43,266 bases of DNA, from NCBI GenBank assembly GCA_023433615.1, contig JAEZCJ010000185.1:1-43266 (forward strand), given 5' to 3'. Positions 1 through 8,551 of this stretch are shown here, piece after piece. The translations under genes were made by a program, and so were the position numbers. The DNA is from Bacillota bacterium. GTDB lineage: Bacteria > Bacillota > Bacilli > Paenibacillales > Paenibacillaceae. The notes under the pieces were generated by a model. That model worked only from the letters and a program-made list of their open reading frames with translations. It made no database searches and was not told the DNA's origin. Positions within the stretch are counted from its first letter, which is position 1; each line of letters starts with the position of its first letter.

Positions 1-18
1 CCACGAAACCTTTTTCAT
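1..18 (-). CDS. Start of a divergent gene, cut by the window edge
   Basis: Read on the minus strand, an ATG at 18-16 follows a good AGGGGG ribosome binding site at 25-30 and opens the reading frame MKKVSW before the window ends. A short Met-Lys-Lys start is typical of exported proteins, and the neighbour is a LacI-type sugar regulator, so the beginning of a solute-binding or other sugar-use protein is a reasonable guess. Six codons cannot prove any function. Confidence 0.4.
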
Positions 19-44
19 GTTAATCCCCCTATTTGATGGTGTAT

Positions 45-62
45 TACGAAATCGCTTTCGTA
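45..62. promoter_or_regulatory. LacI-type operator palindrome
   Basis: The 18-base sequence TACGAAATCGCTTTCGTA is palindromic except for one central pair and has the central CG typical of LacI-family operators. It lies 27 bases upstream of the divergent start at 18. A second, weaker match lies at 242-259, so the LacI regulator encoded at 284 probably binds both and controls the divergent gene and itself. A separate short palindrome (GAATTTGTAAATTC) sits at 91-104. Confidence 0.6.
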
Positions 63-152
63 AATTACTTTCATTATTCAATAGGAGCCTGAATTTGTAA
101 ATTCACAGAATTCAAGATACGGTTGCAAAATTATGGGTCATATCAACGGTTG

Positions 153-181
153 TTGACGTGTCGGAGGGAGAATTATACAAT
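153..181 (+). promoter_or_regulatory. Probable sigma-A promoter of the LacI regulator
   Basis: TTGACG at 153-158 and TACAAT at 176-181 are separated by 17 bases, each one mismatch from consensus. Transcription would start near 188, leaving a leader of about 95 bases that contains the operator-like sequence at 242-259. Confidence 0.6.
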
Positions 182-241
182 GAATGAAACACGGTTGCGG
201 ATCGATTTTCGAGGTTGTAAAGCAGGAATTTTCGTGTTTTC

Positions 242-259
242 TACGAAAACGGTTTAGTA
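242..259. promoter_or_regulatory. Second LacI-type operator-like site
   Basis: TACGAAAACGGTTTAGTA shares the outer TACGAAA and the central CG of the site at 45-62 and is palindromic apart from two base pairs. It lies downstream of the predicted promoter and just ahead of the regulator's ribosome binding site, where binding would block transcription of the regulator gene. Confidence 0.5.
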
Positions 260-283
260 GCAAGAGTGAAGGAGCCCTGCGCA

Positions 284-1303
284 ATGAACATTAAGACGAT
301 CGCCCAGTTAGCTGGCGTATCGGTGGCAACCGTCTCGAAGATCTTGAACAATTACAGCGTCATCGGCGAAGAGACGCGGCTGCGCGTGCTGAAGATCATG
401 GAAGAGAACGGTTATCGGCCCTCTTCTTCCGCGCGAACGCTGGCTACCAAGACATCGAACCTGGTCGGCGTCGTCTTCGCCGGCGAGTTCAATTCCGATC
501 TGGACCACCCCTTTTTCATTGCCGTGCTGAATTCGTTCAAGCGGCAGATCGGATTTTTCGGCTATGATCTGATCCTGTTCACGAATCAGCGATTCTTGAG
601 CAACAAGGAGGATTACTTGGCTCGGTGCAGGCATTACCATATCGACGGCTGCTTCATCATAGCCGGCGACGAGATTGAGCCAAGCGTGCATCGCTTGGCC
701 GAATCGGATATTCCTTGCGTGGGCATCGATCTCAAGCTTGAAGGCGAACGCTTCGCCCACATCATGTCGGATAACGTGAAGGTCGCGTCGAAGGTCGTCG
801 AGCATTTCTATTTGAACGGCTATCGGGACATCGGATTGCTCGGCATCAATCGGCAATCCGCCGTCATCTCCATCCGCGAGCAGTCGTTCAAGGAATCGAT
901 CGGCAACTTCGGCTTATCGCTCCGCGAAGGCTCTTGCTTCTATAGCGACGGCTATGACGAGGAGTGCGGCTATGACGCCATGATGCGTCGGATCGACAGC
1001 GGCATCCCCCTCCCCCGCGCCTTGTTCGCCGTATCGGACATGCTGGCGATCGGCGCCATGCGCGCGCTGAAGGAGCGCGGCATGTCGATTCCGCTCGATG
1101 TCGCGGTTGTCGGCTGCGACGATATCGAGACGAGCCGGCATACGGATCCGTCGCTCACGACCGTGCGCCAGGACAGCGAGAAGATCGGGCGGCTGGCCGC
1201 GATGATGCTGTTCGACCTGCTGAACAAGCAGTCGGAGGCGCGTACGATCCTGGTTGATCCCGAACTGGCGGTGAGGCAGTCTTGCGGAGGATTGCGTTCG
1301 TAA
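284..1303 (+). CDS. LacI-family transcriptional regulator
   Basis: This protein of about 339 residues begins with a LacI helix-turn-helix (IAQLAGVSVATVSKILNN, about residues 4-21) and a hinge helix, followed by a periplasmic-binding-protein-like effector domain that ends in the usual VGCDDIE and TTVRQDSEKIGR motifs. The ATG at 284 is chosen because AAGGAG lies 9 bases upstream and the helix-turn-helix starts directly after it; a GTG at 266 is less likely. It probably represses the divergent gene at the left edge through the palindromes at 45-62 and 242-259. Members of this family usually sense a sugar or sugar phosphate. The ligand cannot be read from the sequence. Confidence 0.9.
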   Translation: MNIKTIAQLAGVSVATVSKILNNYSVIGEETRLRVLKIMEENGYRPSSSARTLATKTSNLVGVVFAGEFNSDLDHPFFIAVLNSFKRQIGFFGYDLILFTNQRFLSNKEDYLARCRHYHIDGCFIIAGDEIEPSVHRLAESDIPCVGIDLKLEGERFAHIMSDNVKVASKVVEHFYLNGYRDIGLLGINRQSAVISIREQSFKESIGNFGLSLREGSCFYSDGYDEECGYDAMMRRIDSGIPLPRALFAVSDMLAIGAMRALKERGMSIPLDVAVVGCDDIETSRHTDPSLTTVRQDSEKIGRLAAMMLFDLLNKQSEARTILVDPELAVRQSCGGLRS

Positions 1304-1366
1304 TCGAGTATAATGGAAAAGAGCCCTGATGAGGGTTAGTCTTACGGACTATTAATCCGGAATAAT

Positions 1367-1409
1367 ATCGGCATAGTCGGGTATGTGTTACCGGCTATGC
1401 CGATTTTTC
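1367..1409 (+). terminator. Rho-independent terminator after the LacI gene
   Basis: A stem of about 14 pairs (ATCGGCATAG with CTATGCCGAT, extended by CGG/CCG and one G-T pair) is followed by five T residues at 1404-1408. It ends the transcript of the LacI gene and isolates the foreign cassette downstream. Confidence 0.75.
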
Positions 1410-1551
1410 ATATTCTGTGATGAATAATGCGCAATAGCTTCCTCCGAAGTACCGCGATTATTTTTAAGTGGCTGAAATGCTCCTGCATGTACTCTCGAGT
1501 ACCGTTGTAGCAGGTAATTTTATGTGATATTTACATCATAATATTTCAATA

Positions 1552-1567
1552 ATCACTTTTTCGTGAT
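1552..1567. promoter_or_regulatory. Possible operator of the small XRE regulator
   Basis: ATCAC at 1552-1556 and GTGAT at 1563-1567 form a short inverted repeat 40 bases upstream of the XRE start. Autoregulation through such a site is usual for restriction-modification controllers. The rest of the 1410-1606 gap is AT-rich. A weak promoter candidate (TTGTAG at 1505-1510, 17 bases, TATTTA at 1528-1533) is the only other signal I can see there. Confidence 0.3.
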
Positions 1568-1606
1568 AAAATTAATAGGTTATACACTACCAAATGGAGG
1601 TGTGAA

Positions 1607-1825
1607 ATGGCTGTCAGTTATAAAAAGTTATTTCACTTGATGATAGAAAAAGAGATTTCCAATGTTGAACTACAACGCAGAGCCGGATTTTCCGGCAATA
1701 TATTAACTCGGCTGAAACGGAACCATTATATTTCAATGGAAAGCATAGAATATATCTGTCGCGTCATGGAATGCGGCGTAGACGATATTCTAGAGTTTGT
1801 ACATAACGAGGAAGTGGAGGAATGA
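1607..1825 (+). CDS. Small XRE/Cro-type HTH regulator
   Basis: This 72-residue protein is almost only a helix-turn-helix domain: SNVELQRRAGFSGNILTRLK (about residues 18-37) is the DNA-binding region, and the tail ICRVMECGVDDILEFV is typical of the Cro/C1-like HTH_26 group. GGAGGT lies 5 bases upstream of the ATG. It is the first gene of the restriction-modification cassette and its stop overlaps the next ATG. Position and size match a controller that times restriction enzyme expression, but no activator or repressor role is shown directly. Base composition is AT-rich like the two genes after it and unlike the flanks. Confidence 0.85.
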   Translation: MAVSYKKLFHLMIEKEISNVELQRRAGFSGNILTRLKRNHYISMESIEYICRVMECGVDDILEFVHNEEVEE

Positions 1826-1827
1826 TT

Positions 1828-2784
1828 GTGTCAAAACGACATATTGATATTGAGAAAAGTGACATAATCGCCTTTCACCCACAGATAATGGATATACTCC
1901 TAAAAGATAGAACAACCAATAAAAATATTGTTTGGGCAACTGATGATTATGAGGACTTAGGTGATTATTATAAAGCCGAATGCGAAATCACACTCAATTC
2001 AATTACTGTTAATGATTGCAATGTCATTCAGCCAAGGATAACTAAAAACCAACAAAGTCAACTTAGTAGAACAAAGGGTAAAGCAGAGGTTTTTACTCCC
2101 TCTTGGATATGCAATGCGCAAAATAATTTAATTGACAATGCGTGGTTTAATCGTAAAGGCATGTTTAATCACGAGGAGTATAAATCGTGGAGAATAAATA
2201 AAACAAAAATCGAGTTTGCAGACAAGGGTAGAAACACATGGAGAAAGTATGTAGACAGTCCTCGCATGGAGATAGCCTGTGGCGAAGCTCCGTACCTTGT
2301 GAGCAGATATGATGCGGTAGATGGTGCTATGATTGAGATTGACCGAAGAATAGGCCTTCTTGATAGAAAAATGCGTGTAGTTAGCGAAAACACCAATTTA
2401 GAAGAAGAATGGTATAAATGGACTGTGCGAGCCTTTCAAAGCATATATGGCTTTGAATATCAAGGTGACAACTTGTTACTTGCACGTGAGAATTTGCTAT
2501 ATACATTCATTGAGAATCTGGATTACAAGTTTCATAGAAAACCAACGATTGATGAATTGACAGAAATTGCAACAATTATATCGTGGAATATTTGGCAGAT
2601 GAATGGCCTCACGTTTACTGTTCCTTATAGCGATAAAGATGCCATTGGCCCAAACCAGCAAATTACACTATTTGATGGAGAATCAAGCCAAGTTAAGAAT
2701 TGCATTATAAAAGACTGGCAAGCGATTAGACGGAAGAAAAAAGGTATTATAGAATACCGCTCACTTTTAAAACAAGGGGTGTAG
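1828..2784 (+). CDS. Methylase-like restriction-modification accessory protein
   Basis: This protein of about 318 residues (numbered here from the ATG at 1822) resembles proteins annotated as restriction endonuclease subunit M. KAEVFTP at about 87-93 is a motif X-like segment of N6-adenine methylases. CGEAPYLVSRYD at about 153-164 sits where the cofactor-binding motif I is expected, but lacks the classical FxGxG form. No NPPY catalytic motif is present, so it is unlikely to methylate DNA alone. The neighbouring large enzyme has its own motif X, motif I and NPPY, so this protein may be a pseudo-methylase that helps recognition or complex assembly. GTG at 1828 is preferred because GGAGG lies 7 bases upstream; the ATG at 1822 overlaps the upstream stop codon (ATGA) but has the GGAGG only one base away. 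Confidence 0.7.
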   Translation: MSKRHIDIEKSDIIAFHPQIMDILLKDRTTNKNIVWATDDYEDLGDYYKAECEITLNSITVNDCNVIQPRITKNQQSQLSRTKGKAEVFTPSWICNAQNNLIDNAWFNRKGMFNHEEYKSWRINKTKIEFADKGRNTWRKYVDSPRMEIACGEAPYLVSRYDAVDGAMIEIDRRIGLLDRKMRVVSENTNLEEEWYKWTVRAFQSIYGFEYQGDNLLLARENLLYTFIENLDYKFHRKPTIDELTEIATIISWNIWQMNGLTFTVPYSDKDAIGPNQQITLFDGESSQVKNCIIKDWQAIRRKKKGIIEYRSLLKQGV

Positions 2785-2786
2785 AA

Positions 2787-5700
2787 ATGCTAGAAAACTT
2801 AGAAATCTTAAATAGATTAATAGTTGGAAGAGTTGAGCCGCATATCTATGCTTTTTCTACGAATACAGTACCGAATTTTCTCAAGATTGGTGATACATAC
2901 CGTCCTGTATCGGTACGCCTAAATGAATGGAGAGAACATTTCCCTACACTAAAGGAAGAGTTTAGGGAAAAAGCAACGATAAATGATGATATTTTCTTTA
3001 GAGATTATGCTGTTCATCAATATTTAGAAGGTGAACTTGGTAAAAAACGCTTGATGCCTAATGATATCGAAGGAATCTATTATTCCAATGAATTCTTCAA
3101 AGATACAGATATTATTGAGGTAGCAGATGCAATAAGCGATATCAAAGACAAGTTTGCTAATCGAATTGATAAGTACCAGTATTACAATTCAAATAACAGA
3201 TTACCAGAAACATATACATATGCATCTACCGGCGAATGGGAGCCTCGGCCTAATCAGCAGGCAACAATCGATAACTTTATGTGCGCAGTAAATAACGGCA
3301 GAAAAAATCTTCTCATGTATGCTGTTATGCGTTTTGGTAAATCCTTTACTTCTCTTTGTTGCGCTAAAGAAATGTATGCAAAGACAGTTCTTGTAATTTC
3401 CGCAAAGGCAGACGTTCGTGAAGAGTGGAAAAAAACGGTGCAGCAAGCCGATAATTTCAATAAGGATTATGTTTTCTTGACTGGATTAGAGCTTTCCGGT
3501 GATGAGAAGATAGTTAGAAGCACGTTGGATTCCGGTAAAGGGGTAGTTGTATTCCTTACTTTGCAGGACTTACAAGGAAAAGCAATAAAAAATAAGCATA
3601 AGGAAATATTCGGAAACACTATTGACCTGCTTATCATTGATGAAACCCACTATGGAGCAAGGGCTGAAAAATACGGGCAAATACTAACAGACAAAAATTA
3701 TGTCAATGATATTAAGGAAAAGCACTCTGACGAAGATTATGTTGATTATGATACTGCTGATGCAGAATTAAAAAAATTAGAAACGAATATCAGATTACAT
3801 CTTTCCGGTACACCGTATCGTATTTTAATGGGGAGTGAATTTTCAAAGGAAGATATAATTGCTTTCTACCAGTTTACAGATATCGTGGCCGATCAAGAAA
3901 GATGGGATTCTGAACATATATTATCAGACGATGTAAAAGAATGGGATAATCCGTATTATGGTTTTCCTCAAATGGTACGGTTTGCATTTAATCCAAGCAA
4001 AGAAGCACAGGCAAGACTTGCTGAATTAAGAGCAAACGGGAGTACTTATGCTTTTTCAGCTCTTTTTAAGCCGAAGTCAATAAAGAAAGCAAATGATGGC
4101 TCACACAAAGAGTTTATCTATGAAAAGGAGGTATTAAACTTATTTGAAGTAATTGATGGAAGTAAAGAAGATGACGAACTTCTTAGTTTCCTTGATTATG
4201 ACAGAATTAAGGATGGTAATATGTGCCGTCACATTGTATGCGTTCTACCTTACTGTGCGTCATGCGATGCTCTGGAAAAACTATTAGCTGATAACAAAGA
4301 TAATTTCAGAAATTTACAGGATTATACCATTGTTAATATATCCGGTATTGATAAACCAAATGAATACAACAATATTAATGCTGTAAAAGAAAAAATTGCT
4401 AAATGTGAAGATAACGGTGAAAAAACGATAACACTTACGGTTAATCGAATGCTTACAGGGAGTACTGTGGAACAATGGGATACAATGTTGTTCTTAAAAG
4501 ATACAGCATCACCACAGGAATACGATCAGGCTATTTTCCGTTTACAAAATCAATATATTAAAACATTCGTTGATGAATCCGGCGAGGTAATTAAGTTCAA
4601 CATGAAACCGCAGACATTGCTTGTTGATTTCGACCCTCATCGTATGTTTTCTATGCAAGAGCAAAAGTCGTTGATATACAACGCCAATACGGAAGAAGGC
4701 GGAAATCGAAGACTTGAAGAACGTATACGGGAGGAACTTCAAATCTCCCCTATCATCACTATGAATAAGAATAAAATTATGCAAGTAGAATCTGCTGATA
4801 TACTTAGTGCCATAAGTGCATATTCAAAAGACAGAGGAGTTGTAGACGAAACACGTGAGGTTCCTGTCGATATGTCACTTCTTGCTATCGATGTTATTAA
4901 GTCTACAATTGAGGTACAGGCCGAATTAGGCTCTAAAAAAGGCTTACAGATAGATGCCTACGAGGGTAATGAAAATGACTTTGAAGATAACAATGACCAT
5001 AATAGCGTTAACGATGATAGCGGCAATAATAATGATGAAGTAAATAGTGGTACCGATAATAACAACAACAATGCAAATACGTCAGAATCTGATTATCAGA
5101 AATTAGAAAATAAATTCCGTATGTATTATTCTAGATTGCTTTTCTATGCGTTCTTATCCGATGATGTAATAAAATCATTGGATGATATACTCAACTCACT
5201 TGATAAAACAGATAATATACGAATAGCTCACAACCTATCATTAAACAAAGACGTGTTGCTGGCTATAAGACAAAATATAAATTTATTTATCCTTAGCCAG
5301 CTTGACTACAAAATTCAGAATATCAATGCATTGTCTCACGATGAAACTGTTGAACCGGTAGAACGTGCTATCAGAGCAATTAACAAGTTTGGTAAGCTTT
5401 CTGAATCAGAGGTACCTACACCACTTAATATTGCAATTGATATGGCAGCTCTATTGCCGGAAGTATCCTTTAATAATCTTAAGCAAGACAATGTTGTAAT
5501 CCTTGATATTGCAAGCAAAATAGGTGAATTTACTATAGCTATATGTGAGAGAGCAAAAAGCCTTGGAATAGACTTAAACAGCTTGAAATCTTCTGTGCTT
5601 GCAATTCCAACCTCTACGGTAGCGTATGAGTTTACAAGAAAAATCTATTCTGTGCTTGGCCTTGATATTGATTGTATCGCTACAAAATTTACCTCCTATG

Positions 5701-6872
5701 ATTTGCTTGATGTTAAGGTTATCCATTCTGACGGCAATGAAACAGATGATATCGACTATACAAAATTAACAAAATGTCTAAAGCAAAAGAAATTATTATG
5801 CGAAATTACTCTTGATAACGATATAGAAGACGGTGATGAAATGAAATTTGAGGCAATTGTGGGAAACCCGCCATACCAAGTAAGTGATGGAGGAGCACAG
5901 GCAAGTGCCAGACCTATCTATCACAATTTTGTGGATATATCAAAATCATTAGAACCAACGATGTTAACGCTACTAATGCCATCGCGCTGGTATGCTGGAG
6001 GAAAGGGACTGGATGAATTCCGTAACAGTATGATAAACGATAAGCATATTGAGCAGTTAGATGATTTTTTACATCCAGAAGAAATTTTCCCGGAAACAAA
6101 TAACAGAGGAGGAATATGTTATTTTCTTTGGAATAAAAATTATGATAATTCTATTTCAAAAGTCAAAATAGTATCTCATGATGGAAATGGCGAAGTGAAT
6201 TTTTCTTATAGAAGTATGAAAACCAAGGATTTAGATATTTTTGTTAGGGATAATATTGGAGTTGAGATATTAGATAAGGTTACCTCAAACGACGAGAAAA
6301 ACGTAATGTCTAATCATATCTCCCCACGTAAACCGTTTGGACTCGAGGGAAACTTTATAAAATCAGAGGATTTTCATCATTCAGATGCCGGCCTTAGACA
6401 ACCGGTAAAATGCTATGGAAGAGCTAAAAGTATTGGATATGTTGAGAAAGATAAAATACCTGCCCATATCGAATGGATCGATAAGTGGAAAGTCCTTATG
6501 CCATATGCTAATAATATAGGAACTGAATTAAATGACGATAATCTAAACACTTTCATTGGTGAACCGAATTCCGTATGCACAGAAACATTTTTGATTGCGG
6601 GCATTGATTTAATGCTTAATAAAGAAACGGCAACAAATCTGGCTACCTATCTTAGAACGCGGTTTACGAGGTTTTTACTAAGTTTAGCAAAGATAAGCCA
6701 GCATGGAACAGCTAAGACATATAGGTTTATCCCTGTACAGGATTTTACCTCATCGTCGGATATTGACTGGCACAAGAGTCCTTCTGGTATAGACGCACAA
6801 CTTTATAAGAAATACGGCTTAACACAAGATGAGACCGATTATATAGAATCCATGATTAAGCCAATGGATTAA
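2787..6872 (+). CDS. Single-chain restriction enzyme: nuclease-helicase-methylase
   Basis: The 1361-residue protein combines every activity of a restriction-modification system. Residues 19-48 (HIYAF, FLKIGDT, R44) resemble a GIY-YIG nuclease of the T5orf172 type. Residues 150-600 form an SF2 helicase: MRFGKS at 181-186 (Walker A), DETH at 285-288 (Walker B), SGTP at 340-343 (motif III), and QAIFRLQNQ near 581-589 (motif VI). An Asn/Asp-rich linker covers about 730-768. The methylase follows, with SEVPTP at 873-878 (motif X), DIASKIGEF at 907-915 (motif I) and NPPY at 1027-1030 (catalytic). The remaining 300 residues should recognise the target. The layout parallels type ISP enzymes such as LlaGI, which carry an Mrr-type nuclease instead. 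It starts 2 bases after the upstream stop, with AGGGG ahead of the ATG. The gene is much more AT-rich than the flanks, which points to horizontal transfer. Confidence 0.85.
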   Translation: MLENLEILNRLIVGRVEPHIYAFSTNTVPNFLKIGDTYRPVSVRLNEWREHFPTLKEEFREKATINDDIFFRDYAVHQYLEGELGKKRLMPNDIEGIYYSNEFFKDTDIIEVADAISDIKDKFANRIDKYQYYNSNNRLPETYTYASTGEWEPRPNQQATIDNFMCAVNNGRKNLLMYAVMRFGKSFTSLCCAKEMYAKTVLVISAKADVREEWKKTVQQADNFNKDYVFLTGLELSGDEKIVRSTLDSGKGVVVFLTLQDLQGKAIKNKHKEIFGNTIDLLIIDETHYGARAEKYGQILTDKNYVNDIKEKHSDEDYVDYDTADAELKKLETNIRLHLSGTPYRILMGSEFSKEDIIAFYQFTDIVADQERWDSEHILSDDVKEWDNPYYGFPQMVRFAFNPSKEAQARLAELRANGSTYAFSALFKPKSIKKANDGSHKEFIYEKEVLNLFEVIDGSKEDDELLSFLDYDRIKDGNMCRHIVCVLPYCASCDALEKLLADNKDNFRNLQDYTIVNISGIDKPNEYNNINAVKEKIAKCEDNGEKTITLTVNRMLTGSTVEQWDTMLFLKDTASPQEYDQAIFRLQNQYIKTFVDESGEVIKFNMKPQTLLVDFDPHRMFSMQEQKSLIYNANTEEGGNRRLEERIREELQISPIITMNKNKIMQVESADILSAISAYSKDRGVVDETREVPVDMSLLAIDVIKSTIEVQAELGSKKGLQIDAYEGNENDFEDNNDHNSVNDDSGNNNDEVNSGTDNNNNNANTSESDYQKLENKFRMYYSRLLFYAFLSDDVIKSLDDILNSLDKTDNIRIAHNLSLNKDVLLAIRQNINLFILSQLDYKIQNINALSHDETVEPVERAIRAINKFGKLSESEVPTPLNIAIDMAALLPEVSFNNLKQDNVVILDIASKIGEFTIAICERAKSLGIDLNSLKSSVLAIPTSTVAYEFTRKIYSVLGLDIDCIATKFTSYDLLDVKVIHSDGNETDDIDYTKLTKCLKQKKLLCEITLDNDIEDGDEMKFEAIVGNPPYQVSDGGAQASARPIYHNFVDISKSLEPTMLTLLMPSRWYAGGKGLDEFRNSMINDKHIEQLDDFLHPEEIFPETNNRGGICYFLWNKNYDNSISKVKIVSHDGNGEVNFSYRSMKTKDLDIFVRDNIGVEILDKVTSNDEKNVMSNHISPRKPFGLEGNFIKSEDFHHSDAGLRQPVKCYGRAKSIGYVEKDKIPAHIEWIDKWKVLMPYANNIGTELNDDNLNTFIGEPNSVCTETFLIAGIDLMLNKETATNLATYLRTRFTRFLLSLAKISQHGTAKTYRFIPVQDFTSSSDIDWHKSPSGIDAQLYKKYGLTQDETDYIESMIKPMD

Positions 6873-6918
6873 GGCTGTATACAAGAAAACACCACCTCAA
6901 AGATAACGCTTTTGGTCA

Positions 6919-7466
6919 AGACCCCATTTAGCGGACACTCGAGAGAAACCCTACACAATAAGCTGATTTCGGTACCTTACCGGAGTCAGCTTATTTAGTT
7001 TCCTTTGTGGACGGCCGTTGATGTCATGGTATTTGTAGGACGTGTACTGGGTTCCCTGATCGCTGTGAACGATAAGGCCTGTCACGTCCTTCACCTTTTT
7101 AAATGCCTTCGAGAATGTCTGCAGTACAAGCTCCGCGTCATTTCGCTCGCTCATTTGGTAAGCAACGATTTCGTTCTGGCATAAATGTACTGCTCTCGTT
7201 TTCCACGGTGATCCATGAGTCCAAAATCGTCCATCTGTTTGTACCGGCGCATCCAAACCTTTAGTCCCCCAATGTCCACTATCCCTAGTTCTTCTGCCAC
7301 TTTCTTTATGGTCGTTCCTTGAAGTCGCATCGCAATCGCTTTCTTCTTAATCTCAAAGCTGTATGTGACGAGCTTTTGTCCTTTCTTTGCCATAACGAAA
7401 AGCACCTCCTATAGTTTTCATCTTTTAAACACTAGGGTGTTTTCCAATGTCCACTATATGGGGTGC
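6919..7466 (-). mobile_element. Decayed IS3-family (IS150-like) insertion sequence
   Basis: ACCCCATTTAGCGGACA at 6921-6937 and the reverse complement of 7448-7464 match at 15 of 17 positions, forming the two terminal inverted repeats. The element between them is only about 550 bases, against roughly 1.3-1.5 kb for a complete member. It retains the start of OrfA and two pieces of OrfB. Exact outer ends and target duplication are not resolved. It marks the right edge of the restriction cassette. Confidence 0.75.
6951..7405 (-). pseudogene. Remnant IS3-family transposase (OrfA/OrfB fragments)
   Basis: Reading from 7393 leftward, OrfA begins intact (MAKKGQKLVTYSFEIKKK, with the helix-turn-helix KKVAEELGI). 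It runs to the conserved KREQYI and then, after a shift of frame, jumps straight to the OrfB core LCQNEIVAYQMSERNDAEL and VTGLIVHSDQGTQYTSY, which contains a catalytic Asp of the integrase fold. A second deletion joins SYKYHD to the OrfB tail RPQRKLNKLTPVRYR. The end of OrfA, the front of OrfB and the region with the last catalytic Glu are gone, so it cannot encode active transposase. GGAGGT is still present ahead of the OrfA ATG. Confidence 0.8.
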
Positions 7467-7522
7467 ACTTCGCTTTGAAGTGGTGTCTCTTTTATACTTC
7501 ATCCAGTCACTGTCCCGTTCCC

Positions 7523-8455
7523 TCAGGTCTGCTGGTCATCTGGATACAGCTCGACCATCAACCGAATATGATGCCGCATGCACCTAATCAAGTCCGAGGG
7601 CTCCATCACCTTCACCATGCTGCCGTAGCTTAAGATTTTCTGGATCGCCCGCTCGCTGGATGAGAAATAGGTAGTCAAAGACAAGGTTCCGTCAGCATTC
7701 ACGAGAACTTGGTCGAAGCCGAACTCGTCTCGCACGCGGGTTTTCATCTCGGGCTGAAAGCACAATACCGCTCGTACCTTCTTAAAGTCGGCTTGGCTCA
7801 TGAATCGTGCTTCGATATCCTGCAGCGTATAGTCTCGTCTCGTATATGGCTCCGGCAGAATCTGCAGGTCCAATATGCGGGACAAGCGGAATACGCGGAC
7901 GTCCATACGAGTCAGACAATAACCATACAAGTACCAGGTATAGCCTTTCAGGAACAGGCCCATCGGTTCCAGCTTACGTTCCGTTTCCGTACCCTTATTG
8001 TCCAAGTAAGTGAATGTCACGCATTGAAGCGCTTTGATAGCTTTATGCAATGGGCCCATATGCGCTTTATCGTTAGGTGCCGGCTTGAAATCAAGATCGA
8101 CATAGGCATGCTCCTTGGCTGTGTTGTGACCTGGCATTAGCGCGCCGATTCGCTCGATCAATCGATCGATATCGAATTGATCGGTCGCGGATCGTACCCC
8201 TCGCAGCGCGGAACAGATCGACGAGAAATCTTCCAAGGATAATACCTGCTTATCCAATCGATAACCCTGCATAATCTCATACCCTCCATCCGATCCTGCG
8301 AAAGACACGATGGGGATTCCGGCTTGATTGATCGCCTCCATGTCGCGATAGATCGTGCGGAGCGATACCTCGTAGCGCTTCGCCAGATCCGTGGCACTGA
8401 CGCGGGATTGATTCAATAATGTCATCGTAATCGCGAGCAAGCGATCCAGCTTCAT
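7523..8455 (-). CDS. YafY-type HTH and WYL-domain regulator
   Basis: This protein of about 310 residues has an N-terminal winged helix (LAKRYEVSLRTIYRDMEAIN, about 23-42) of the DeoR/HTH_11 type, followed by a WYL effector domain whose core is seen in WYLYGYCLTRMDVRVFRLSRI and a C-terminal extension. WYL proteins sense nucleic acid or other small ligands and regulate stress and metabolic genes. The ATG at 8455 is preferred over one 17 codons upstream because GGAGG lies 7 bases before it and family members start MKxDRLL. The next gene upstream on the same strand is the AlkZ-like glycosylase (start at 9721), which ends about 100 bases before it. The two may share regulation, but no operator was recognised. 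Confidence 0.85.
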   Translation of the reverse strand: MKLDRLLAITMTLLNQSRVSATDLAKRYEVSLRTIYRDMEAINQAGIPIVSFAGSDGGYEIMQGYRLDKQVLSLEDFSSICSALRGVRSATDQFDIDRLIERIGALMPGHNTAKEHAYVDLDFKPAPNDKAHMGPLHKAIKALQCVTFTYLDNKGTETERKLEPMGLFLKGYTWYLYGYCLTRMDVRVFRLSRILDLQILPEPYTRRDYTLQDIEARFMSQADFKKVRAVLCFQPEMKTRVRDEFGFDQVLVNADGTLSLTTYFSSSERAIQKILSYGSMVKVMEPSDLIRCMRHHIRLMVELYPDDQQT

Positions 8456-8551
8456 CGAATAACCTCCATTACGGGCGTCCGGGAACTCGGCAGCAGGCGA
8501 CTTCACCCGCTTCCTTATTCTACATCCGATTACCCAAGCCTTCCAGATCGA

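Noticed and set aside
180..257. Small reading frame of 25 codons ahead of the LacI gene, with GGAGGG upstream
   Set aside because: Its ATG lies inside the -10 of a good promoter (153-181), so it would not be in the transcript. No composition or similarity supports it.
308..856. Long minus-strand frame across the LacI gene
   Set aside because: It is an antisense shadow of a well-supported LacI gene, with no family motifs of its own.
6873..7522. CRISPR-like or tRNA-like repeats near the restriction cassette
   Set aside because: The repeated sequences are only the IS inverted repeats; no direct repeat array and no tRNA fold were seen anywhere in the window.
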